Part shown: positions 1-5,527 of the stretch, one piece after another
Position numbering within the stretch: the stretch's first letter is position 1
Layout: the number at the start of each line of letters is the position of its first letter
Origin: an uncultured Selenomonadaceae bacterium
GTDB taxonomy: Bacteria > Bacillota > Negativicutes > Selenomonadales > Selenomonadaceae
Direction: 5' to 3'
Assembly (NCBI GenBank): GCA_905236595.1
Contig: CAJORE010000079.1
Coordinates: 1-7,570, forward strand
Length of the DNA stretch: 7,570 bases
Notes under the pieces: generated by a model
Told to the model about the DNA's origin: nothing
Databases searched by the model: none
The model's input: only the letters and a program-made list of their open reading frames with translations
Position numbers and translations under genes: made by a program

Positions 1-39
1 CTTGCGTTCCGTCATATCGCAAAAAAGAAATTTTCTGCC

Positions 40-68
40 ATTATACCGCATAAATTAACGGGAGTAAA
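40..68 (-). promoter_or_regulatory. Sigma70-type promoter firing left, out of the window
   Basis: Read on the minus strand, this is TTTACT (68-63), a 17-bp spacer, then a perfect TATAAT (45-40). Five of six -35 bases and all six -10 bases match the vegetative sigma consensus at the optimal spacing. Transcription would begin at about 33-36 and leave the window at position 1, so the served gene or RNA is not visible. It would be divergent from murE. The hexamers and spacing are seen directly; promoter activity is inferred. Confidence 0.6.
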
Positions 69-79
69 CAAAAAAATCC

Positions 80-108
80 TTGTCCGGGCTGTGCTTCGGT
101 GGTAGGAT
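80..108 (+). promoter_or_regulatory. Possible murE promoter
   Basis: TTGTCC (80-85), a 17-bp spacer and TAGGAT (103-108) each match the sigma70 consensus at four of six bases. If used, it would give murE an untranslated leader of about 170 bases that includes the complementary segments at 143-217. It is the best rightward candidate I see before murE with both boxes present, but the match is modest. murE could instead be transcribed from elsewhere. Confidence 0.25.
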
Positions 109-142
109 ATATCGGTAAGGCAAACGCATCAAAATTTTTGGT

Positions 143-217
143 TGCGGTTTTCCCGCCCAAGGAGCTATGAACCAACCGCACACCGGCATTTGTTTTTGCG
201 CTCGGCCTACGCTCCTT
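143..217. other. Crossing complementary segments (possible pseudoknot or structured repeat)
   Basis: TGCGGTT at 143-149 is the exact reverse complement of AACCGCA at 174-180. AAGGAGC at 159-165 is the exact reverse complement of GCTCCTT at 211-217. The two pairings interleave, which is the geometry of an H-type pseudoknot. A third, competing pairing joins TTTGCG at 195-200 with CGCAAA at 219-224. The pairings can form in RNA from either strand. I recognise no known RNA family. It could be a structured murE leader, a small RNA, a dispersed intergenic repeat, or chance in GC-rich DNA. Confidence 0.3.
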
Positions 218-275
218 CCGCAAAGCGCCGCTTCCGTCGGCATTGACAGCGCAATATTTCAGCATTTCAGCAAAC

Positions 276-279
276 GAGG
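276..279 (+). promoter_or_regulatory. murE ribosome binding site
   Basis: GAGG lies nine bases before the ATG at 289, a normal Shine-Dalgarno spacing. It supports the chosen murE start. Confidence 0.7.
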
Positions 280-288
280 CATAAAAAC

Positions 289-1773
289 ATGAAAACATTA
301 AACGAACTGGCCGCATTTATCGGCGGCACCGTCACGGGAGGCAACGGGCAAATCGCCGTAACGACCATAACCCACGACAGCCGCGAAGTAATCCCCGGCA
401 CGCTCTTTATCTGCGAAAAAGGCGCCCACGTTGACGGGCATGACTTTATCGACACGGCCATAGCGCACGGCGCCGTCGCAATAATGACCGAACGCGCCGA
501 CGTAACGGCAAGCGTACCCGTACTGCATACACGCGAAAACATGGCCGACACCCTGTCAAAACTTGCTCCCTATTTCCACGATTATCCCGCTCGCGCCATG
601 CGCATTATCGGCATAACCGGCACCAACGGCAAAACCACCGTCAGCTACATGATTCGCGCCGCCCTCCTGCGCGCCGGTTTCAAGGTGGGGCTTATCGGCA
701 CACTCCAAATAATGATCGGCATCGACCGCTACCCCATCCACAACACCACCCCCGACCCGGTAACGCTCCAAAACACGCTGGCCAAAATGCGCACCGCCGG
801 TTGCGATTATGTGGTCATGGAAGTGTCAAGCCACGCCCTCGCCCTGAACCGCATTGCCGGCATTGATTTTTCGGCAACGGCCTTTACAAATTTGACACAG
901 GATCATCTTGATTTCCATAAAAACATTGACAATTATCGCCACGCCAAAGCACGGCTTTTTGCAATAACCCCCCCCGACGGCACCGCTGCCATAAACATCG
1001 ACGACAAATCGGGGACGTTTATGCTGAGCCATGCCAAGTGCCGCCCCATGACCTACGGCATAAAGGATGCCGCAGCTTTTGTACGCGCCGAGAACGTGAA
1101 AATAACCGGTGACGGTGTGCGCTTCTTGCTCCGAAGCCGCAACGGAGCTGTGGAAATGTCCCTCAAAGTTACGGGGCTGTTCAACGTCTACAACGCGCTG
1201 TGCGCCGCCGCCGTCTGCCTTGCCGAACACATCAACATCGGCATAATAAAAGTGGCGCTTGAAAATTTCACCGCCGTGCCGGGACGCTTTGAAGCGGTTC
1301 GCGCCGGACAAAAATTCACCGTCATCGTCGATTATGCCCACACGCCGGACGGCATGGAAAACGTTTTGGCCACCGCCAAGACAATCGTCGGCGACAACGG
1401 GGGGCGCATTATCACCGTCTTTGGGTGCGGCGGCGACCGCGATCCGCTGAAGCGCCCCATAATGGGACGCATTGCCGCGCAAATGTCCGACACGGTCATC
1501 GCCACAAGCGACAATCCGCGCACGGAAGATCCCGCCGCTATCTTGCGCCAGGTGGAGGAAGGCATAGCCAAAAAAATCGGCGACAAACACCACGAATGTA
1601 TCGAGGATCGTCGCCAAGCGATTTTCCGCGCCATAGAGCTTGCCCAACCGGGTGACATCGTCATGATTTTGGGCAAGGGACACGAGGATTATCAAATTTT
1701 GAAAGACAAAACCATCCACTTCGACGATAAGGAAGTGGCGCGGGACGCCATCGGCAAAATCGGCTCCCGCTGA
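289..1773 (+). CDS. murE: UDP-MurNAc-L-Ala-D-Glu:meso-diaminopimelate ligase (MurE)
   Basis: This cytoplasmic Mur ligase uses ATP to add the third residue of the peptidoglycan stem peptide. The 494 residues match the usual family length. An N-terminal UDP-binding domain (about 1-100) is followed by the ATPase domain with the P-loop GITGTNGKTT (108-117), then TTPDP (153-157), EVSSHAL (178-184) and NLTQDHLDFH (201-210). Lys220, in HAKARLF, fits the position of the carbamylated lysine of Mur ligases. The C-terminal domain has DYAHTPDGM (348-356), DNPR (408-411) and GKGHED (462-467). DNPR followed by EDP is the signature of meso-diaminopimelate enzymes, as opposed to lysine-adding ones. The ATG start has a good Shine-Dalgarno and gives a normal N-terminus. 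The gene stands alone here, without murF or other cell-wall genes visible, and converges on addA 16 bp past its stop. A run of eight C at 968-975 lies in frame within codons 227-229. Confidence 0.97.
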   Translation: MKTLNELAAFIGGTVTGGNGQIAVTTITHDSREVIPGTLFICEKGAHVDGHDFIDTAIAHGAVAIMTERADVTASVPVLHTRENMADTLSKLAPYFHDYPARAMRIIGITGTNGKTTVSYMIRAALLRAGFKVGLIGTLQIMIGIDRYPIHNTTPDPVTLQNTLAKMRTAGCDYVVMEVSSHALALNRIAGIDFSATAFTNLTQDHLDFHKNIDNYRHAKARLFAITPPDGTAAINIDDKSGTFMLSHAKCRPMTYGIKDAAAFVRAENVKITGDGVRFLLRSRNGAVEMSLKVTGLFNVYNALCAAAVCLAEHINIGIIKVALENFTAVPGRFEAVRAGQKFTVIVDYAHTPDGMENVLATAKTIVGDNGGRIITVFGCGGDRDPLKRPIMGRIAAQMSDTVIATSDNPRTEDPAAILRQVEEGIAKKIGDKHHECIEDRRQAIFRAIELAQPGDIVMILGKGHEDYQILKDKTIHFDDKEVARDAIGKIGSR

Positions 1774-1792
1774 CGAAGCCTCCCCCTCGTCA
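1771..1792. terminator. Inverted repeat spanning both convergent stop codons
   Basis: TGACGA (1771-1776) and TCGTCA (1787-1792) are perfect 6-bp inverted repeats around a 10-base loop. The left arm begins with the murE stop codon, and the right arm ends with the addA stop codon as read from the other strand. No T-run follows on either side, so this is not a classical intrinsic terminator. It may act together with the hairpin at 1796-1816 as a shared 3' end. The repeat is seen directly; the role is inferred. Confidence 0.35.
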
Positions 1793-4700
1793 CAAGGCGA
1801 CGATGCTCCCGTCGCCCAACATGAACAGATAACGTTCGGCAACGCGCTTGCCCGTCACGCTTTCAACGGCGGCGGTATAAAGATCAATTTGCAGACGGTA
1901 TGTTTCGCGCACCTTGGCGGGGGTCGTATCGCGGTCGGTTTTATAGTCCACCAGCACCAAGCCGCTTTCGTCGGCAAAGAGCAAGTCGATTACCCCCTGC
2001 ACAAATATTTTCTCGTCCTCCGCCGCCTCCGGGAAAAATTTTTTTGCCGCTATTCGTTGCGAAAAAGGCAGTTCCCGGTATTTTTCGGTAGCGTTCAACA
2101 GCCGTTCGCCCAAAGGCGACGCAAAAAACGCCGCAACCTTGGCGGGATTGACGATTCTTATTTCTTCGTCCGAAAAAATATCCTTCGCCCGCATCGTCGC
2201 AAGTTGCGCCCTTATCCCCGTCGGCGACAAATCGCCCGTCAAATCCGTATGTTGCATTACGCTGTGCATAATCGTGCCGTAATCGGCGCCCGTAAGACGT
2301 GTTTCACGCAAAAATTGCGGCGTTTTCCACGGCAGTTTTTCGGCGTTCGTGATGTTGTCAAGGTTGGCCGCTTCGTCATCAATCTCGACGAAACGGCGCT
2401 TTAACTCGGTGACGGACAACTTTGCCGGGACATTTTTCACGCCCTTAAAATCATAATGCGCCCGCAACAAGCCTTCAACCTCGGCCTTGTGGCGTGAAGG
2501 CGGCAACTTTTCACCCCGTTTTACACTCATAAGCAACGCATCGTCTTTTATTTTGGCGGTGCGGCTTTTTATTTGCGACGCGGGAATTATTTGCGTCCGC
2601 CACGGCACGGTATCGGCGGCGAACGCTTCCGCCGCCTCGTCTGCCGCAAAATCGCGCAACGCCTTGCCGCAACTTTCGCCCCGCATAATGCTCATTACGC
2701 ACCACGCCAAGAACGAATCGGCAGCGGCGGGCGCAAAAGGCGGCAACTCGCGTCCATAACCCTCCGCCGCATCGGACACGGTGCCAAAGCGGGCATATTT
2801 ACGCAACATCGCCGCAAATTTATCCTTGGTGCCGCCCGTGCCGACCACAATCAACTGTTCCCGGGCGCGGGTCAAGGCAACGTACAAAACCCGCAGTTCT
2901 TCGGCTTTGGCTTCGGCTTGGACGCGATACGCCGTCGCCTGCCGCGCAAACGTCGGATAACGGAAAGCCCCCTCGCTGTTTAGCGCATAAGGCCCAAGCC
3001 CCAATTCGCCGTGCAAAATAAGTTCGCCGCTCTCGCCGGTGAATTTTGTCCCGGCGGCCGCCAAAAACACCAAGGGAAATTCCAAGCCCTTGCTCTTGTG
3101 AATGGTCATAATCCGCAAAACATCTTCGCTGTCGCTCAATGTTCTGGCCACCGCCAAATCGGTGTCGGCGTTTTGCATACGCTCCACAAAACGCAAAAAG
3201 CGAAAAAGGGACCGAAAATTCGTCGTTTCGTATTCGGCGGCGCGGTCAATGAGCATACGCAAATTGGCCTGCCGCAATGTGCCGCCCGCAAGGGATCCCG
3301 CGTAATCATAATACCCCGTGTCGCGATAAAGCTCCGCAATAAGTTCGGGAACGCTTAGATCCCGCGCCAAGTCCCGCCACCGCGTCAAACGTACCAAAAA
3401 ATCCGCGACTTTGGCGACCAATTTGGCGGGAAGGGTTGTTTGACACGTTGCCGCACGCTTGAGCGCCGCAAAAAGATCGTCGCCGACCACGTCGGCTAAA
3501 GCGTCGGCATCGGCAATATCGTTTTGCCGGGCGGCGGTGCGAATCTTGGCCAATTCGGCAGGGGAGAAGCCGCCGATAACCGACAGCAAAACAGCGGCCA
3601 ACGGAATATCTTGGCGGGCATTGTCGATAATCGCCAAAAGCGCCAGCATCAGTTTTATCTCCGTCGCCGCAAAATAGCCCGCGTCCATGGACGCATAAGC
3701 GGGTATGCCGTTGCGCTTAAACACTTCGAGCATTTTTTCGGCGCGCCCTTTGACGGAACGCATAAGCACGACGGCATCACGGAATTTCAGCGGACGATAC
3801 GTCTTGGTTGCCTTGTCAAATACCTGCGTCCCCGCCGCCATAAGTGCGTTCAAACGATCGGCAATGAATTGGGCTTCGCGCTCAATGCCCGCCAACGTCT
3901 CCCCTGTCTCCTCCTCCTTCGCCGCTTCGTCGCTGTCTTTGTCTTTATCGTTGTCGTTGACAATCACCGCCAGCTCCGCACCGCGCAAAACACCGGCGGC
4001 GCCGGCGGGGGGCGGCGGGTACTCCGCGCCGGGGTAGAGCTTGGCCGCCTCATCGTAACTAAGCTCCATCGTCGCTTCGTTCATCAACTGCTCAAACAGG
4101 AAGTTTATCGCCGCCAACACTTCCCGGCGACTGCGGAAATTCTGCTTCAGGTCAATTCGCGCAAAGCCTTCGCCCGCCGTCGGATAGGTTTTGTATTTCT
4201 CCAAAAACAACGTCGGATCGGCTAATCGAAAACGATATATACTCTGCTTCACGTCACCCACAACAAACAGATTGGCTTTTTCGGGGGAGGCAATCATCGC
4301 CAAAATCGTCTCTTGCACCCCGTTGGTATCTTGGTACTCGTCCACCATCACCTGCGCGAATTTTTCCCTTAGCGCCAGCGCCGTTGCCGACGGAGTAAGC
4401 CGCTCTTCGTCTTCGACCAGAATTTTCAGCGCATAATGCTCCAAGTCGGCAAAATCCGCCAGATTTTTTTCCCGCTTGGCGGCGGCAAACTTCGCGGCAA
4501 AAGCCATCGTCAGACGAATCAGTTCGCAAACGAAGGGATATACGCTTCGCAAATCGGCCATAATGTTTTCTTCGCTTGCCGAAAAATACTTATCCTTAAG
4601 CGCCCCCAAGGCTTTTTTGTACCGGTCACGCGGTTCGCTCACCCGCGCCTTGTCCTCGGCCGCGGCATTTTTTTCGGCCTTCAGCTTAAAATCCATGGCG

Positions 4701-5527
4701 GCAAAGCTGTCTTGCAAAGCGGCAAAATCACCGTACAACGCATCCAAGGCGTTTTCAATGGCTTCTTTGTGCAAGTCGATACATTCGGCATAAACGTTCA
4801 GCCCGCACTCATCCGCCGCCCGTGCCGCTTCATCGTTATCGGCCAGCGCCTCCGTAAGCGCAAATTCCGTCTCTTCCCGCATCGCCTTGTACCATACGGT
4901 GTCTTGGAGCTTCGCCCCGGGCGCGACGTTAAAACTTGCGGCAACGGCGGTCAGCCACTTTTGCGGGAAGGGGCGGCTCAAGGCAAAATCGTAAATCTGC
5001 CGGATAAGCGCGGCCAATTTGCCGTCATCTTTGGCGCCATCCGCCAAACTGTCGGCCAACTGCCGAAAAACCACCCGGTTCTCTTCGTAAGCCTCCGCAA
5101 TCAACTCGTCCAATACATCCTCGGCAATCAGCCGCAATTCCTCCGTCAGTCCTAAGCGAAAATCCGGTTCCAACGGCAAAGCGAGAATGTTTTGCCGCAA
5201 AAGCGTCAGACAAAAGGAATGGAGCGTCGAAATATCAGCCGACGGCAACAAGACCCGCTGTCGCTCAAGCCGCGCCAGCTTTTGCGGATCGGTCTCAAGC
5301 GCCGCTTTGGCGCTCAGCGCCGCGCCGATGCGTTCCGTCATCTCCTCGGCCGCGGCATGGGTAAAAGTGACGACCAACAACTTATCGACGTCGATGTTTT
5401 CTTCGGTGACAAGCCTTATTATGCGCTCCACCAAAACAGCGGTCTTCCCGGAACCGGCCGCCGCCGCCGTCAATAGATTTTTACCCCGCGTCGTTATCGC
5501 TTGTTCCTGCGCCGCTGTCCAAGCCAA
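1790..5527 (-). CDS. addA: ATP-dependent helicase/nuclease subunit A (AddA)
   Basis: AddA is the motor subunit of the AddAB helicase-nuclease. It unwinds DNA from double-strand ends, degrades the 3'-ended strand until Chi, and prepares a tail for RecA. The 1245 residues match the family. UvrD/Rep-type helicase motifs appear in order: Q motif WTAAQEQAI (3-11), Walker A AAAAGSGKTA (21-30, Lys28), Ia VTFTHAAAEEM (53-63), II VMVDEYQDTN (393-402), III VVGDVKQSIYRFR (422-434), IV LKQNFRSRREV (460-470), V IMTIHKSKGLEFP (806-818) and VI LYVALTRAREQL (881-892). The C-terminal RecB-type nuclease has GTIMHSVMQH (1084-1093), QGVIDLLF (1177-1184) and LVDYKTDR (1192-1199), with likely catalytic His1088, Asp1181, Asp1194 and Lys1196. 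The start is TTG at 5527: an in-frame TGA lies only two codons upstream and the Q motif follows at once, so no other start fits. It overlaps addB by 47 bp. An acidic, proline-containing low-complexity linker spans residues 504-545. Confidence 0.97.
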   Translation of the reverse strand: MAWTAAQEQAITTRGKNLLTAAAAGSGKTAVLVERIIRLVTEENIDVDKLLVVTFTHAAAEEMTERIGAALSAKAALETDPQKLARLERQRVLLPSADISTLHSFCLTLLRQNILALPLEPDFRLGLTEELRLIAEDVLDELIAEAYEENRVVFRQLADSLADGAKDDGKLAALIRQIYDFALSRPFPQKWLTAVAASFNVAPGAKLQDTVWYKAMREETEFALTEALADNDEAARAADECGLNVYAECIDLHKEAIENALDALYGDFAALQDSFAAMDFKLKAEKNAAAEDKARVSEPRDRYKKALGALKDKYFSASEENIMADLRSVYPFVCELIRLTMAFAAKFAAAKREKNLADFADLEHYALKILVEDEERLTPSATALALREKFAQVMVDEYQDTNGVQETILAMIASPEKANLFVVGDVKQSIYRFRLADPTLFLEKYKTYPTAGEGFARIDLKQNFRSRREVLAAINFLFEQLMNEATMELSYDEAAKLYPGAEYPPPPAGAAGVLRGAELAVIVNDNDKDKDSDEAAKEEETGETLAGIEREAQFIADRLNALMAAGTQVFDKATKTYRPLKFRDAVVLMRSVKGRAEKMLEVFKRNGIPAYASMDAGYFAATEIKLMLALLAIIDNARQDIPLAAVLLSVIGGFSPAELAKIRTAARQNDIADADALADVVGDDLFAALKRAATCQTTLPAKLVAKVADFLVRLTRWRDLARDLSVPELIAELYRDTGYYDYAGSLAGGTLRQANLRMLIDRAAEYETTNFRSLFRFLRFVERMQNADTDLAVARTLSDSEDVLRIMTIHKSKGLEFPLVFLAAAGTKFTGESGELILHGELGLGPYALNSEGAFRYPTFARQATAYRVQAEAKAEELRVLYVALTRAREQLIVVGTGGTKDKFAAMLRKYARFGTVSDAAEGYGRELPPFAPAAADSFLAWCVMSIMRGESCGKALRDFAADEAAEAFAADTVPWRTQIIPASQIKSRTAKIKDDALLMSVKRGEKLPPSRHKAEVEGLLRAHYDFKGVKNVPAKLSVTELKRRFVEIDDEAANLDNITNAEKLPWKTPQFLRETRLTGADYGTIMHSVMQHTDLTGDLSPTGIRAQLATMRAKDIFSDEEIRIVNPAKVAAFFASPLGERLLNATEKYRELPFSQRIAAKKFFPEAAEDEKIFVQGVIDLLFADESGLVLVDYKTDRDTTPAKVRETYRLQIDLYTAAVESVTGKRVAERYLFMLGDGSIVAL
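1796..1816. terminator. GC-rich hairpin just inside the addA 3' end
   Basis: GGCGACG (1796-1802) pairs perfectly with CGTCGCC (1810-1816) around a 7-base loop. It starts three bases after the inverted repeat at 1771-1792. On the plus strand it lies about 22 bases beyond the murE stop; on the minus strand it covers the last addA codons. There is no U-tract, so termination would be weak or Rho-assisted. It could instead protect the mRNA 3' end, or be chance within coding sequence. Confidence 0.35.
3929..3958 (-). repeat. Five tandem hexamers encoding an Asp-alternating linker in AddA
   Basis: Plus-strand units at 3929-3958 read GTCGCT, GTCTTT, GTCTTT, ATCGTT and GTCGTT. On the coding strand they encode (Asn/Lys/Ser)-Asp five times, AddA residues 524-533. 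The unit length is a multiple of three, so gain or loss of a unit would keep the reading frame. It lies between helicase motif IV and the later part of the motor, in a segment also rich in Glu (538-540) and preceded by four prolines (504-507). This is probably a flexible surface loop. Confidence 0.6.

Larger units (their letters stand above)
1..288. other. Intergenic region upstream of murE, no convincing gene
   Basis: I see no credible protein gene in this stretch. Two overlapping minus-strand open frames (about 91 and 62 codons, the second starting at 243) read it in different frames. The 62-codon frame has no Shine-Dalgarno before its ATG, and neither translation resembles a known family, so I treat both as chance. 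The stretch contains a leftward promoter (40-68), a weaker rightward one (80-108), complementary segments at 143-217 and the murE ribosome binding site. I recognise no tRNA, T-box or other riboswitch. On the minus strand an ATG at 15-13 opens a frame that leaves the window after five codons. It has no visible Shine-Dalgarno, so I do not call a gene. Confidence 0.6.

Noticed and set aside
243..248. Perfect TTGACA as a murE -35 box
   Set aside because: At 15-19 bp downstream there is no acceptable -10 hexamer (the best is TTTCAG), so the match is probably chance.
55..316. Two overlapping minus-strand open frames in the region upstream of murE
   Set aside because: The 62-codon frame lacks a Shine-Dalgarno, and the longer frame starts inside murE. 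Neither translation is recognisable. The stretch is better considered as intergenic or as a possible repeat.
826..1842. 338-codon open frame antisense to murE
   Set aside because: It lies opposite a clear, full-length MurE with all motifs. Its translation resembles no family I know. Long antisense frames are expected from strong codon bias in GC-rich genes.
4007..4034. G-rich plus-strand stretch as a possible G-quadruplex
   Set aside because: Only three separate runs of three or more G are present unless the six-G run is split. The sequence is explained by proline, alanine and glycine codons of addA on the other strand.
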